From: Enterobacter mori
Lineage (GTDB): Bacteria > Pseudomonadota > Gammaproteobacteria > Enterobacterales > Enterobacteriaceae
Length of the DNA: 64,000 nucleotides
Assembly: GCF_025244905.1 (NCBI RefSeq)
Contig: NZ_CP104285.1
Coordinates: forward strand, 4,092,001 to 4,156,000
Reading direction: 5' to 3'
Both the position numbers and the translations under genes were made by a program. The notes beneath the pieces were generated by a model. The model searched no databases. It was given only the letters and a program-made list of their open reading frames with translations, and was not told the origin of the DNA. Below, piece after piece: positions 1 to 10,662 of this stretch. The first letter of the stretch is position 1. Each line of letters starts with the position of its first letter.

Positions 1-963
1 CACGCTGACGATTTTGACCCAGCCCGCACCGTCACCGCTGATAAACTGCGCCGCGATTGCCAGGGCAGAAATATTCTGCTCGTAGGCTTTAACCGCCTCA
101 TCGTGTCCCATTGCCAGGGTGAAAGAGACGGCGTAGAAGAAGACCGTCACAAACAGCACGCCAAAGGCAATGTTCATCGCCCGCAGCGCCTTGTGTCTCG
201 CTACCTCGACGGATTTTTCCCGTGAACGGTATGAGATCACCATCGGACTCAGGGTCTGAATAAACAGAATGGAGGTTAAGGTGAAAGGCAGGGTAATAAT
301 GGCGTTTTTAATCAGCAGTCCCATCGGCGGCAGCATGCCCACGTTGGCTAAATGCCAGAGGCCAATCATCGACAGCCCCAGTGCCGCAACAACAAACAAT
401 TTGGTGAGCACCATCAGGCTGGAAACTTTAAACAGCAGCTTTTCACCGCGCGACGAAATGGCCACCAGAATGCATATCAGGAATAAACCGTAGAACGGAT
501 TTTCAGACAGCAGCCCCTCCGTCACGCCGAAGGTGTGCAAATACGAGGCGCTGTCGTTGGTAATGGCCGTGGAATAGACAAACATCCAGATCACCAGCAT
601 CACGAAATAGAGCGCACCTAATAAGATGCCCCAGTTTTTGCCTAAATATCCGCTAATGACGCTCGGGTAGTCTTTGCACTCCGGCGATTCCGCCAGCGTA
701 TTAATAAACAGGCGCTGGAACAGGTACATGGCCGGATAACCAATAATTGACGAGAGCAAAAAGACCCACAGGCCCATTAATCCTACCTGCACCGGGAGAA
801 AAACAATCCCCGCGCCAATAGCCATCCCGATACTCATGATGACCCAGCCCGTGTCGGTGCTGTCGAACTTAATTGCCTCTCGCCATTCGCTTTCACTCAT
901 TCCCGCCCGCCTTGCCGCAGGGGAATCATTCACAATCACACTGCTGTTTGTTGCCGTATTCAT
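1..963 (-). CDS. cyuP: CyuP/YhaO amino-acid transporter, 3' end outside window
   Basis: Inner-membrane transporter of the HAAAP family (hydroxy/aromatic amino acid permease), matching E. coli YhaO (CyuP/DlsT), which is linked to serine/cysteine uptake. The 321 codons seen begin at ATG 963; the E. coli protein has roughly 440 residues, so about 120 C-terminal residues lie beyond base 1. The visible part holds a short cytoplasmic N-terminus, then hydrophobic helices starting near residue 38 (GWVIMSIGMAIGAGIVF), and the characteristic SRGEKLLFK loop. In E. coli cyuP is followed by cyuA (yhaM, cysteine desulfidase), which would lie left of the window. It is transcribed away from the accessory islet. 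The ribosome binding site is weak (GAGTG, about 6 nt upstream). Confidence 0.93.
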   Translation of the reverse strand, partial: MNTATNSSVIVNDSPAARRAGMSESEWREAIKFDSTDTGWVIMSIGMAIGAGIVFLPVQVGLMGLWVFLLSSIIGYPAMYLFQRLFINTLAESPECKDYPSVISGYLGKNWGILLGALYFVMLVIWMFVYSTAITNDSASYLHTFGVTEGLLSENPFYGLFLICILVAISSRGEKLLFKVSSLMVLTKLFVVAALGLSMIGLWHLANVGMLPPMGLLIKNAIITLPFTLTSILFIQTLSPMVISYRSREKSVEVARHKALRAMNIAFGVLFVTVFFYAVSFTLAMGHDEAVKAYEQNISALAIAAQFISGDGAGWVKIVSV

Positions 964-988
964 TGGGCACTCGCTTATTTTGTAGGGT

Positions 989-1000
989 AAACAATTGTTT
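989..1000. promoter_or_regulatory. 12-bp palindrome AAACAATTGTTT upstream of cyuP
   Basis: A perfect palindrome 26-37 bases upstream of the cyuP start. In E. coli this operon is controlled by the Lrp-family cysteine regulator CyuR (DecR), whose reported sites are AT-rich with a central ATTGT-like core, so this may be an operator. That assignment is an inference. Confidence 0.35.
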
Positions 1001-1171
1001 TTATAGGATTCCGATCGCCAGCGATTGCGATTCAGAGAGTGCAGGTGTGTGTTATTGGTGTGGGAAGATCATATCCGGAGAGAGGGAGAAAAAAGTCACA
1101 TAATTAATGTGGTTTTTCTGCATTTAGAGAAAAGTCTTCTCCTTATTTTGACAATATTAAAAATAAACTCC

Positions 1172-1193
1172 AAATGTGATTCAGATCAAAGAA
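1172..1193 (-). promoter_or_regulatory. Candidate CRP site upstream of cyuP
   Basis: TGTGA at 1175-1179 and TCAAA at 1186-1190 are separated by 6 bases, giving 9 of 10 matches to the CRP half-sites. It lies about 220 bases upstream of the cyuP start, so it would act from a distal position or on a promoter not identified here. Confidence 0.4.
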
Positions 1194-1438
1194 TTAAGTC
1201 ATCCTGGGAAAGCGCTTTTTCAGAATTTATAAAGGTGTACGTAACATCTCCATATCAGAGTTATTTTTGAATTTCCCGGATATAACCGATGAACAACTCG
1301 GTGGATTAAAGTGAATCGCCATGGCGTGTCGGCGGTGTCACTCCAGTCAGATTGAGCTACGTGAGCTGCGCCGATTTTATATCCTCGGCATTAGTGCTTT
1401 GAGGATAAAAAATATGCCAACCATATGATACCTTATAA

Positions 1439-1470
1439 ATTAAATATCATTAAAAAACATTAAATATCAT
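1439..1470. repeat. Direct repeat of ATTAAATATCAT, 20-bp period
   Basis: Two exact 12-base copies, 1439-1450 and 1459-1470, start 20 bases apart (close to two helical turns). They sit about 200 bases upstream of the cupin gene. Spacing on one DNA face suits a regulator, but AT-rich sequence produces such repeats by chance more often than average DNA. Confidence 0.3.
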
Positions 1471-1662
1471 CAATGCGGCACCATTTTTTATTCCTTCACA
1501 ATTCAAAATAATATAACCATTAAAATACCAACATTAAGTTTATTAAATCATGTTAATACTCTTGCTGTTTATTTTTGCATAACTACAATGCTTCCGTCTG
1601 CATTTCAAATATATTGTTGATGTTAGATGAATAAATTTTGATATTTACGCACAACCTTAAAC

Positions 1663-2130
1663 ATGATAATTGTAAAGGAAATTCCTATTAAAAGATCTTA
1701 CGTTCACGCATCTATTCTTTGTGTATTATCTTTTATTATTTCACCAGTGGCATCTTATGCTCACAGCAGTCATAATTCTGATGGGATCAGCATCGAAACG
1801 TTACTGGAGACCGAGAAGTCCTGGGATGGAGTGGAATACGCGCCTTATCCAGCAGGTACACCGCAGCTTTCTGTGCTGAAAATCACTATTTCGCCGAATA
1901 CAAGTCTTGACTGGCATGAACATCCCATGCCGAACGCCGCCTATGTAGAAAAAGGCGCTTTAACCGTTGAAAAAAAGGCAACGGGTAAAACCCGTACTCT
2001 GCAGGCGGGAGAGGTGCTACCAGAGATGGTTGATAGTGCACACAGGGGCTACACAGGTCCGGAAGGAGCTACGCTGGTGGTATTCTATGCCGGGAAAAAA
2101 GGGCTTCCACTGTCAAAGCCCGTTAAATAA
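1663..2130 (+). CDS. Exported cupin-domain protein
   Basis: 155-residue single-domain cupin with a signal peptide. The N-terminus has basic residues (K, R), a hydrophobic core (ASILCVLSFIISPVA) and a likely cleavage site after SYA, so the mature protein should be periplasmic. The cupin metal-binding signature is partly visible: HEH near residue 86, an E about ten residues later (YVEKG), and a later H in SAHRG, giving a plausible 3-His/1-Glu set. The substrate is unknown. No good ribosome binding site precedes ATG 1663; an AAGGA lies just inside the ORF, so the true start is uncertain. It stands alone in an AT-rich islet between cyuP and the tdc operon, where E. coli carries tdcG and tdcF. Confidence 0.75.
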   Translation: MIIVKEIPIKRSYVHASILCVLSFIISPVASYAHSSHNSDGISIETLLETEKSWDGVEYAPYPAGTPQLSVLKITISPNTSLDWHEHPMPNAAYVEKGALTVEKKATGKTRTLQAGEVLPEMVDSAHRGYTGPEGATLVVFYAGKKGLPLSKPVK

Positions 2131-2283
2131 ATTCTGTCTTTTATATCGCCCATTTCTTCCGACATGACGAGAAGAAAACAGTCCCTCACTTGCACTTACT
2201 TGTACTGGAAGTGACGTGGGGGCTGTTGATTCGGACTTGACGCCATGCAATGGCCATATAAAATTACTATCAATTAATGAGAT

Positions 2284-2760
2284 TTATCTGGCTGTATTGT
2301 TAATTCGCAGCCACAAATTATGCTCACGCCAAAAAGCGTAACTACAAACAAGAATGACCAGAGCAGAATCCAGGACATTCGCATTCCAGAACATTCTGAC
2401 GATCTGAGTGCTCACAATATCCATGAATCCTTCAGAATAGAGGGGGGGCCTGCTTATTTTGAACGTAATAAGCCAAAGAACGCAAATCAGAACAAAACGA
2501 AAAGCAATCCACGCGATGAGGGGCATCATGAAAGCATGACCTTTAGTGAATTTACCCCGATGAGTCAGGAATAAAAAATATAATAGTGGAGTCAACGCGG
2601 GAAGAATCCCCATGGAATAGTGTACTATTTGCTCCCAGACAGGGATTTGCCATTGCTGCAATACTTTTAATGACAAAAAGATCTCTGAGGGAAATGCACG
2701 ATAAAGTAATGAAAAACAAACCAGTCCCCATATCAGAGCAATCTTGTAACGATGAGTCAT
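2284..2760 (-). CDS. Small integral membrane protein of unknown function
   Basis: I do not recognise a family. The start at 2760 (MTHRYKIAL) is preceded by GGGAGG about 10 bases upstream and is preferred to a longer frame from 2796, giving 158 residues. Four hydrophobic stretches can be seen: around IALIWGLVCFSLLY, YSMGILPALTPLLYFLFL, AFMMPLIAWIAFRFVLICVLWLI and DSALVILVCSYAF, so it is probably a four-helix inner-membrane protein. The gene is AT-rich compared with the flanking tdc genes and has no operon partner close by. It may be lineage-specific accessory DNA. Confidence 0.6.
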   Translation of the reverse strand: MTHRYKIALIWGLVCFSLLYRAFPSEIFLSLKVLQQWQIPVWEQIVHYSMGILPALTPLLYFLFLTHRGKFTKGHAFMMPLIAWIAFRFVLICVLWLITFKISRPPLYSEGFMDIVSTQIVRMFWNANVLDSALVILVCSYAFWREHNLWLRINNTAR

Positions 2761-2865
2761 CGATACATTACCTCCCGGATAAAGCTGGCGACTCAATAGT
2801 GCCAGCGTGTATAAAAATGATATCTAACCTTAAGTATGACGAAAAGCGGCCCAAAGAACCAATTT

Positions 2866-3234
2866 TTAGATATATACATCAATATAGCTGGTTATCTTCT
2901 TGATGTGATCTATCTGTTCTTCTCCGTTTTGTTTTGGTGTAGATTCTGCTTTTTTCTGCTGTGCTTCTTCAACTTGTTGTCTCTGGAGCTGGCCAAGCTG
3001 TTCATAAAGATGTGCTAGCTGCTGACTAAGCTCTGCTATTCTGCGTTCTTTTTCTTCAGTAGTCTCATCTATCTCACCACTGGCAATACCTTCAACATAA
3101 TTATGGATTTCTTTTGTTAAGGCCTCGATCTGCGCCTCTACCTGCTTGATTTTTGATGCTGAATTGTTCCTGCCCGGGCTGGCTTCAGCGTGTATGGCCT
3201 GCCTAAGTTGTTGTCCATTTGAGATCGCCGTCAT
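2866..3234 (-). CDS. FlxA-like coiled-coil protein
   Basis: 122 residues with a long central coiled coil (residues about 28-95) rich in E, Q, K and L, followed by a Gln/Glu-rich stretch and ending in IDVYI. This resembles the FlxA-like family, whose E. coli member FlxA belongs to the flagellar class 3 regulon but has no known biochemical activity. AAGGAGAAC sits directly upstream of ATG 3234, a good ribosome binding site. A GCCGATGT at 3280-3287 resembles a sigma-28 minus-10 element, but no matching minus-35 was found. The gene lies in the accessory islet and is leftward like the membrane-protein gene after it. Confidence 0.6.
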   Translation of the reverse strand: MTAISNGQQLRQAIHAEASPGRNNSASKIKQVEAQIEALTKEIHNYVEGIASGEIDETTEEKERRIAELSQQLAHLYEQLGQLQRQQVEEAQQKKAESTPKQNGEEQIDHIKKITSYIDVYI

Positions 3235-3570
3235 AAGTTCTCCTTTATCTTAGAAAAGACTGGTGGTCGTTTCTGAATTACATCGGCAACAACTACAACA
3301 TCATAAATATTTCTATTGCTCCTTGTACCGAAGCGATTTTGAATGTTTTGTGGATTTATTTGATTTTTTATATTCAGCCAGAGGCAGCTTGTCGCTCGAA
3401 CCATACCGACGCTTGCTGGTAAACGCTCACTGCTCATGGGTATGGGTTCCCCTGTTTAAGTCTTCTTAGATGACGCTGAGGTGCCTGTTAAATCCGTGGC
3501 GCTCCCGTTTTTCAAGACTGGATGAATATGTGTGAGTAATTACATAAACAATTTTGTATGGTTAGCGGGC
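3235..3570. other. Intergenic region between tdcE and the FlxA-like gene
   Basis: About 335 bases with no supported gene. A 68-codon frame at 3231-3437 overlaps the FlxA-like start by ATGA but resembles nothing and has a poor ribosome binding site. I see no tdcF or tdcG remnant. Confidence 0.5.
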
Positions 3571-3600
3571 AAAAAAATGCCCCCTGCGTTGAGGGGGCAT
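3571..3600 (-). terminator. Rho-independent terminator of the tdc operon
   Basis: On the minus strand, a 9-bp stem ATGCCCCCT/AGGGGGCAT with a 6-base loop is followed by seven T residues. It lies 15 bases past the tdcE stop codon, so the operon ends at tdcE here. Confidence 0.92.
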
Positions 3601-3615
3601 GAGACCTGAATGTCG

Positions 3616-5910
3616 TCAGATTGCCTGCGTAAACGTCCTCGAAATCACATCCTGCTGCTGCTCGCGCGTTAGGGCGTTAAACCGCACCGCATAGCCTGAA
3701 ACGCGGATCGTCAGGTTCGGGTAATTCTCGGGATGCGCAATGGCATCCAGCAGCATCTCACGGTTCATCACGTTGACGTTCAGATGCTGGCCGCCCTCAA
3801 TAGCCGCTTCGTGATGGAAGTACCCGTCCAGCAGCCCCACCAGATTGGTTTTACGCACCAGCTCATCTTTGCCCAGCGCCTGCGGCACGATGGAGAAGGT
3901 GTAGGAGATCCCGTCTTTCGCATAGGTGAACGGCAGCTTGGCAACCGACGTTAGCGAGGCCACCGCCCCTTTTCTGTCGCGTCCGTGCATCGGGTTCGCG
4001 CCTGGGGCAAACGGCGTGCCGCCGCGGCGTCCGTCCGGCGTGTTCCCGGTCTTCTGACCGTAAACCACGTTGGAGGTGATGGTCAGGATCGACTGGGTTG
4101 GCACCGCGTTGCGGTAGGTTGGCAGCGCCTGAATTTTCTTCATAAAGCGCTCCACCAGATCGCAGGCGATGCTGTCCACACGGTCATCGTTGTTGCCGTA
4201 CTGCGGATAGTCCCCTTCGATGACAAAATCGACCGCCAGACCGGTATGGTCGCGCACAGGTTTCACCGTGGCATATTTGATGGCCGACAGGGAATCCGCC
4301 GCCACCGACAGCCCGGCAATGCCGCAGGCCATGGTGCGATAGACGTCCCGGTCGTGCAGAGCCATCAGCGAGGCTTCGTAGCTGTACTTATCATGCATGT
4401 AGTGAATGAGATTCAGGGCGCTGATGTACTGCACCGCCAGCCAGTCCATAAAGTGATCGAGGCTCGCCATCACGGTGTCGTAATCCAGCACGTCGTCCAG
4501 CAGCGGCTCGGTTTTAGGGCCGACCTGGATCTTTAGCTTCTCATCCACCCCGCCGTTGATCGCGTACAGCAGCGTTTTGGCGAGGTTGGCGCGTGCGCCG
4601 AAGAACTGCATCTGCTTGCCGATCACCATCGGGCTGACGCAGCAGGCAATGGCGTAGTCGTCGCTGTTGAAGTCCGCACGCATCAGATCGTCGTTCTCAT
4701 ACTGCAGCGAAGAGGTGACGATCGACACCTGCGCGGCGTATTTCTTGAACGCGATCGGCAGCTGCTCAGACCAGAGGATCGTCAGGTTTGGCTCCGGTGC
4801 AGGCCCCATGGTGTGCAGCGTGTGCAGATAGCGGAAGCTGTTTTTGGTCACCAGCGTGCGACCATCCAGCCCCATGCCGCCGATCACTTCCGTGGCCCAG
4901 ATCGGATCGCCGGAGAAGAGCGTGTCGAACTCCGGCGTGCGCAGGAAGCGCACCATGCGGATCTTCATGATGAAGTGGTCGATCAGCTCCTGCGCCTGCA
5001 CCTCGTTCAGCCGCCCGGCCTGCATGTCGCGCTCAATGTAAATATCAAGGAACGACGCCGTGCGCCCCAGTGACATCGCCCCGCCGTTCTGGGATTTCAC
5101 CGCGGCGAGATAAGCAAAGTAGACCCACTGAACCGCTTCCTGGGCGTTCATCGCCGGACGTGAAATATCGAAGCCGTAGTTCGCCGCCATCTGCTGGATC
5201 TGCAGCAGCGCGCGCCTGTGCTCCGCCAGCTCTTCACGCAGGCGGATCGTGGCTTCCAGATCTTCTCCGCGCTCCAGCCTGCCCTGCAGATCGGTAAACT
5301 GCAGTTCACGCTCGCGCACCAGATAAGCGATCCCGTACAGCGCCACGCGGCGATAGTCGCCGATGATGCGCCCGCGCCCGTAGCCGTCCGGCAGACCGGT
5401 CAATACGCCGGATTTACGGCAGCGCATCATCTCCGGCGAGTAGACGTCAAATACGCCCTGGTTGTGGGTTTTGCGCAGTTCGGTAAACAGGTATTCAAAC
5501 TGCGGATCCATCTCGCGACCATAGGCTTCGAACGAGCTGCGGATCATGTTGATCCCGCCGTACGGATGCAGGGCCCGCTTGAGCGGCTTGTCGGTTTGCA
5601 GGCCGACGATCGTCTCCAGCTCCTGGTCAATATAGCCCGGCCCGTGAGCCGTAATGGTGGTGGCAATGTTGGTGTCAAAATCCACCGGGGCGTGGGTGGC
5701 ATTCTCCTGGCGAATGCCGACCATCACCTTCTGCCACAGCGCCGTCGTTGCTGGCGTCGCCTGCGCGAGGAAAGCTTCATCGCCTTCATAAGGGGTGTAG
5801 TTATGCTGAATAAAATCGCGCACGTTGACGGCGTTTTTCCATTCTTCACCGCGAAACCCGGCCCATGCGTCGCTGTAGGGCGCGACGCCCGTATCGATTG
5901 TAACTTTCAT
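3616..5910 (-). CDS. tdcE: Ketobutyrate/pyruvate formate-lyase TdcE
   Basis: Glycyl-radical enzyme that cleaves 2-ketobutyrate (or pyruvate) with CoA to propionyl-CoA (or acetyl-CoA) and formate under anaerobiosis. Length 764 equals E. coli TdcE. The two catalytic cysteines are visible as Cys423-Cys424 (IACCVSPM), and the radical glycine is Gly739 in RVSGYAVRF near the C-terminus. Activation needs the radical-SAM enzyme PflA, not encoded here. It lies 15 bases after tdcD and is the last gene of the operon, before a strong terminator; in E. coli tdcF and tdcG follow, but here they do not. Confidence 0.96.
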   Translation of the reverse strand: MKVTIDTGVAPYSDAWAGFRGEEWKNAVNVRDFIQHNYTPYEGDEAFLAQATPATTALWQKVMVGIRQENATHAPVDFDTNIATTITAHGPGYIDQELETIVGLQTDKPLKRALHPYGGINMIRSSFEAYGREMDPQFEYLFTELRKTHNQGVFDVYSPEMMRCRKSGVLTGLPDGYGRGRIIGDYRRVALYGIAYLVRERELQFTDLQGRLERGEDLEATIRLREELAEHRRALLQIQQMAANYGFDISRPAMNAQEAVQWVYFAYLAAVKSQNGGAMSLGRTASFLDIYIERDMQAGRLNEVQAQELIDHFIMKIRMVRFLRTPEFDTLFSGDPIWATEVIGGMGLDGRTLVTKNSFRYLHTLHTMGPAPEPNLTILWSEQLPIAFKKYAAQVSIVTSSLQYENDDLMRADFNSDDYAIACCVSPMVIGKQMQFFGARANLAKTLLYAINGGVDEKLKIQVGPKTEPLLDDVLDYDTVMASLDHFMDWLAVQYISALNLIHYMHDKYSYEASLMALHDRDVYRTMACGIAGLSVAADSLSAIKYATVKPVRDHTGLAVDFVIEGDYPQYGNNDDRVDSIACDLVERFMKKIQALPTYRNAVPTQSILTITSNVVYGQKTGNTPDGRRGGTPFAPGANPMHGRDRKGAVASLTSVAKLPFTYAKDGISYTFSIVPQALGKDELVRKTNLVGLLDGYFHHEAAIEGGQHLNVNVMNREMLLDAIAHPENYPNLTIRVSGYAVRFNALTREQQQDVISRTFTQAI

Positions 5911-5925
5911 GTGATTCTCGCTTTA

Positions 5926-7137
5926 TCAGGCGTAAGCCGCAGCCGGGGTAACCTTTCCAAGACGGAGGGCGTCCAGCGCGATCATTTTTTCTTCGTTGGT
6001 AGGGATAACCGCGCAGGCCGCGCGGGACGACTCGGTGGAGATCACGCGCTCACCCACGCTGCCCGGCAGGGCATTTTTGGACTCGTCGAGGATGATGCCG
6101 AATACCTTCAGGTGGTCCACCACCAGCGCGCGGATAAGCACGGAGTTCTCACCGATCCCGCCGGTAAACACCACGCCATCCAGGCGGTGCAGCGACGCCG
6201 CGTGTCCCGCAATGTGCCGCGCAATGCGGTGGACGAAGGTATGGATAGCCAGCTGCGCCCGCTCGTGGCCGTCGTGCCAGGCTTTCTCTAATGCCCGCAG
6301 ATCTGAGGAGAGGCCGGAGATCCCCAGCAACCCGGATTCTTTATTGACCACGCGCTCCAGATCCTCAAACGACTGCCCGGTCTGCCGGGCAATCCACGCC
6401 ATCGCGCCGAAGTCCACGTCGCCGCAGCGCGTCCCCATCACCAGCCCTTCCAGCGGCGTCATCCCCATGGAGGTATCGACGCTTTCGCCGTTGCGCACCG
6501 CGCAGATGGACGCCCCGTTGCCGAGATGGGCAATCACCAGGCCGCTATCATCGGGGGACAGCCCGAGAAGCGAATGTGCCTGCGCGGCCACATAGCGGTG
6601 AGAGGTGCCGTGGAAGCCGTAGCGGCGTACGCCCAGCGCTTCAAAGTAGCGGTACGGCAGACCGTACAGATACGCCTGCGGCGGCAGCGTCTGGTGGAAG
6701 CTGGTATCAAATACCGCCACCTGCTGTACGCCCGGGAAGAGGCGCTCTGCCGCTTCCACGCCGCTCAGGTTGGCGTAGTTATGCAGCGGCGCCAGCGGGG
6801 AGACCTGGCGGATCTGCTCCATCACCTCTTCCGTGATCAGGGTCGACTCGCTGAAGAGGTCGCCGCCGTGCGCAATGCGGTGGCCAATTAAGGCCACGCT
6901 GCTCATCAGATCGCGCTTCTCCAGCTCCAGGGCGATGGCAGCCAGCGCCCCTTCGTAGTCCTGGTGAGCCAGTCTGACCGGCTCACCCCCGTTCACGGAA
7001 ATAAAGGCCTTCTCGGTGTTAATCCCGTCTGCAATCCCCGTCATCAGGGCATCACAGCCTGCAGCGTCCAGCACAGAAAACTTAACAGAGGACGATCCGC
7101 AATTAATAACCAGTACTACCGGAAACTCAATCATCAT
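5926..7137 (-). CDS. tdcD: Propionate/acetate kinase TdcD
   Basis: Converts propionyl-phosphate and ADP to propionate and ATP, the energy-conserving step of anaerobic threonine breakdown. The ASKHA-fold signatures of acetate kinases are present: [11 protein letters not shown] at the N-terminus, [23 protein letters not shown], and FTGGIGENS near the C-terminus. At 403 residues it is one longer than E. coli TdcD. Two adjacent ATG codons (7137, 7134) could serve; GGAG lies just upstream. It is 27 bases after tdcC. Confidence 0.96.
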   Translation of the reverse strand: MMIEFPVVLVINCGSSSVKFSVLDAAGCDALMTGIADGINTEKAFISVNGGEPVRLAHQDYEGALAAIALELEKRDLMSSVALIGHRIAHGGDLFSESTLITEEVMEQIRQVSPLAPLHNYANLSGVEAAERLFPGVQQVAVFDTSFHQTLPPQAYLYGLPYRYFEALGVRRYGFHGTSHRYVAAQAHSLLGLSPDDSGLVIAHLGNGASICAVRNGESVDTSMGMTPLEGLVMGTRCGDVDFGAMAWIARQTGQSFEDLERVVNKESGLLGISGLSSDLRALEKAWHDGHERAQLAIHTFVHRIARHIAGHAASLHRLDGVVFTGGIGENSVLIRALVVDHLKVFGIILDESKNALPGSVGERVISTESSRAACAVIPTNEEKMIALDALRLGKVTPAAAYA

Positions 7138-7164
7138 GTGACTCCGCTCTTCCTGAGCTTTGGG

Positions 7165-8499
<1,335 letters not shown>

Positions 8500-8505
8500 T
8501 CATCC

Positions 8506-9495
8506 TTATGCGTCAACGAAGCCGGTAATTTGGGAAACACGGGAGAGATCGATATTACCGCCGGAAATAATGCAGACGGTTTTACGGCCCTGAATATAGT
8601 GGTCTAGCTTGCCGCTTAATAACGCTGCGCAGGCCAGCGCGCCAGCACCTTCCGTCACCACTTTATTTCGCTGAATGAGTGCGATCATGCTGTTGCGAAT
8701 ATCGTCCTCGCTGACCAGCACAATATCGTCAACTAATTCACGAACAATTTCGAAGGTTAATTTACCGGGACGAGAAACATCGCAGCCGTCCGCTAATGTT
8801 CCGGTAACGCGATGGTTGACGATTTCCCCGGCCTGATAAGACGCTGCCATACCGTGAACGTTCTCAGACTGCACACCAATAATATTAATGGTCGGGTTGA
8901 TGGATTTAATCGCCGTAGCAATCCCGGCAATTAATCCGCCGCCGCCGACAGGCACAATGACGTTATCCACGTCGTATAAATCTTCGAGGATTTCCAGGCC
9001 GATGGTGCCCTGACCGGCAATCACTTTTGGGTCATCGTAAGGCGGAATAAAAATGCGCCCTTCCATCTCGACGATTTCGCTGACCTTAGCGATGGTGTCG
9101 TTGAAGTTCTCGCCGTGCAGCACCACTTCGGCGGAGTAGTCACGCGTGGCGGCAACCTTGGATTTCGGCGCGCCCATCGGCATCACCACTTTGCCGTCGA
9201 TGCCCAGCATGGCGCAGGAGAGGGACACACCCTGCGCGTGGTTTCCCGCCGAGCAGGCGACAACGCCTTTGCGTTTTTCAGCATCGGTGAGTGAGCTTAA
9301 CTTATTAAACGCGCCGCGAATTTTGAAAGAACCAGTACGCTGCATGTTTTCAAATTTCAGGAATATCTCACCCTTACACCGTTCGCTCAGATAATTCGAG
9401 CGCGGCATACCGGTTTTATAGATTTTTCCTGCCAGTCGTTTTCTGGCATCCTGAATATCTTCAATCGTTACCGGGAGATCGTAAGTAATGTGCAT
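8506..9495 (-). CDS. tdcB: Catabolic threonine dehydratase TdcB
   Basis: PLP enzyme that deaminates L-threonine to 2-ketobutyrate and ammonia; the E. coli enzyme is AMP-activated. The start at 9495 (MHITYDL, GAGGA about 7 bases upstream) gives 329 residues, the E. coli length; an upstream in-frame ATG at 9519 would add eight unrelated residues. The PLP lysine is Lys58 in GSFKIRG, and the phosphate-binding glycine loop is GGGGLIAG. It lacks the C-terminal ACT-like regulatory domains of biosynthetic IlvA. Confidence 0.96.
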   Translation of the reverse strand: MHITYDLPVTIEDIQDARKRLAGKIYKTGMPRSNYLSERCKGEIFLKFENMQRTGSFKIRGAFNKLSSLTDAEKRKGVVACSAGNHAQGVSLSCAMLGIDGKVVMPMGAPKSKVAATRDYSAEVVLHGENFNDTIAKVSEIVEMEGRIFIPPYDDPKVIAGQGTIGLEILEDLYDVDNVIVPVGGGGLIAGIATAIKSINPTINIIGVQSENVHGMAASYQAGEIVNHRVTGTLADGCDVSRPGKLTFEIVRELVDDIVLVSEDDIRNSMIALIQRNKVVTEGAGALACAALLSGKLDHYIQGRKTVCIISGGNIDLSRVSQITGFVDA

Positions 9496-9595
9496 AATAT
9501 CCTCGTTATAATAATTCATTGTTTTCAGGCAAAGTCAGGGTATCAGAGCGTTACAGAGTTAAGCTCTGGGTGTTTTTAAAATGGATACTAATTAT

Positions 9596-10516
9596 TCATC
9601 GTCGTTTTTCGATATTCATCGACGAATATTGTTTTGCCAGTTCAACTAATACTGACGCTGATTTTTTAATACTGTAATTTTTAGACCACACGGCGGCATA
9701 ACGCGCCACCGGTAATTCATCTTCCACCGGCAGGACAATAAACTGGTCCGAGCCGAAGGGCGCAATCATGTCACGGGGGATCACCGTCAGGTAATCGGCA
9801 TTGAGGACAAGGTTATAGATGGTGACGACGGAATCGGTCTGGACGATGTTTTCAATGCTGATGTGGTTGTCTTGCAGGGTGGTCAGGAGTTCGTTGTAGT
9901 AGCCCATATCGGTTTGCGGCATCACCCACTGCTCGTGCGTGAGCGATGCCAGTCTGGTCGGGCCGGTGCACGTTCGTAATTTACTCGCCACCAGCACAAA
10001 CTCGGATTCAAACAGTGGCTCAACGTGAAGATCCTGAAGCTGCATCCCGTCGCTCAGCGTACCGATGGCAAAATCCAGTCGGCCGTCGCGGATAGCGGGC
10101 AGGAACGAAGAGAGCTGTGCTTCGTACATCGAGACGCGTGCTTTCGGGAACACTTCCTTGAATTTTTTGATCATCTCAGACAGGAAAGTGAAGCCTATAA
10201 GCGACGGATAGCCAAAGGAGACGTCCATAACGGTACTAAAACTGAGGCTGTTAATCTCGCTCACCATGTTTTTCATTTCACGAGTGATCGACTCTGAATA
10301 CGAGAGCAGAACCTGGCCTGCTGCGGTCAACTTAACGCCCGTGTTTTTACGAATCATCACTTCCACGCCGAAGTAGGACTCGATATCGCTGATGATTTTG
10401 CTGACGGCCGGTTGCGTCAGGCCCAGCTGTCTTGCCGCAGAACCTATGGAGCCACTTTTAATGACTTCCTGAAATACCACGAGGTGCTGTGTTTTCGGTA
10501 GAATAATAGTGTTCAT
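9596..10516 (-). CDS. tdcA: LysR-family activator TdcA
   Basis: Transcriptional activator of the tdc operon and its first gene. The N-terminal winged helix-turn-helix is clear (GSIGSAARQLGLTQPAVSKII, residues about 22-42), followed by the LysR effector-binding domain. At 306 residues it is slightly shorter than E. coli TdcA (312). A gap of about 100 bases separates it from tdcB. In E. coli TdcA works with CRP, IHF and TdcR; sites for the first two can be read upstream. Confidence 0.95.
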   Translation of the reverse strand: MNTIILPKTQHLVVFQEVIKSGSIGSAARQLGLTQPAVSKIISDIESYFGVEVMIRKNTGVKLTAAGQVLLSYSESITREMKNMVSEINSLSFSTVMDVSFGYPSLIGFTFLSEMIKKFKEVFPKARVSMYEAQLSSFLPAIRDGRLDFAIGTLSDGMQLQDLHVEPLFESEFVLVASKLRTCTGPTRLASLTHEQWVMPQTDMGYYNELLTTLQDNHISIENIVQTDSVVTIYNLVLNADYLTVIPRDMIAPFGSDQFIVLPVEDELPVARYAAVWSKNYSIKKSASVLVELAKQYSSMNIEKRR

Positions 10517-10550
10517 AATATTCTGCGCTTATTTCCCTATGACGGAGCGA

Positions 10551-10597
10551 ATTCTACCTAATAGTGTTTAAGGGGGTATGTGCTGTTACTCACAATT
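10551..10597 (-). promoter_or_regulatory. tdcA promoter with class II-type CRP site
   Basis: On the minus strand, TGTGC-N6-TCACA (CRP site 10576-10597, nine of ten half-site matches) is followed by a minus-10 TAGAAT at 10556-10551. A start near 10544 puts the CRP centre about 42 bases upstream, the class II geometry known for the E. coli tdc promoter (about -43). Confidence 0.75.
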
Positions 10598-10649
10598 TGC
10601 CTTTTCACATCATTACCCACCTCGGCAAAACACCATTAAAACACCTATA

Positions 10650-10662
10650 TATCAATGAGTTA
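10650..10662. promoter_or_regulatory. Candidate IHF site in the tdc promoter
   Basis: TATCAATGAGTTA matches the IHF consensus WATCAANNNNTTR at every fixed position. It lies about 70 bases upstream of the CRP centre, near -110, similar to the IHF site needed for the E. coli tdc promoter. Confidence 0.65.

Larger units (their letters stand above)
964..1662. other. AT-rich intergenic region upstream of cyuP and the cupin gene
   Basis: About 700 bases with no convincing gene; the short ORFs inside lack ribosome binding sites and family resemblance. It must contain the leftward cyuP promoter and the rightward promoter of the cupin gene. Visible elements are a perfect palindrome (989-1000), a CRP-like site (1172-1193) and a 12-base direct repeat (1439-1470), listed separately. 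Composition becomes strongly AT-rich from about 1400 to 1660. Confidence 0.6.

Noticed and set aside
1380..1407. Inverted repeat TATCCTC/GAGGATA
   Set aside because: Followed by A-rich, not T-rich, sequence on the plus strand and far from any minus-strand gene end; 7 bp with a 14-base loop is weak.
3280..3287. GCCGATGT as a sigma-28 minus-10 for the FlxA-like gene
   Set aside because: No TAAA-like minus-35 at the required distance.
3231..3437. 68-codon minus-strand frame overlapping the FlxA-like start by ATGA
   Set aside because: No resemblance to a family, a weak ribosome binding site, and chance overlap is plausible in AT-rich DNA.
5218..6291. 357-codon open frame antisense to tdcE/tdcD
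   Set aside because: It is the shadow of two GC-rich genes with strong protein identity on the other strand.
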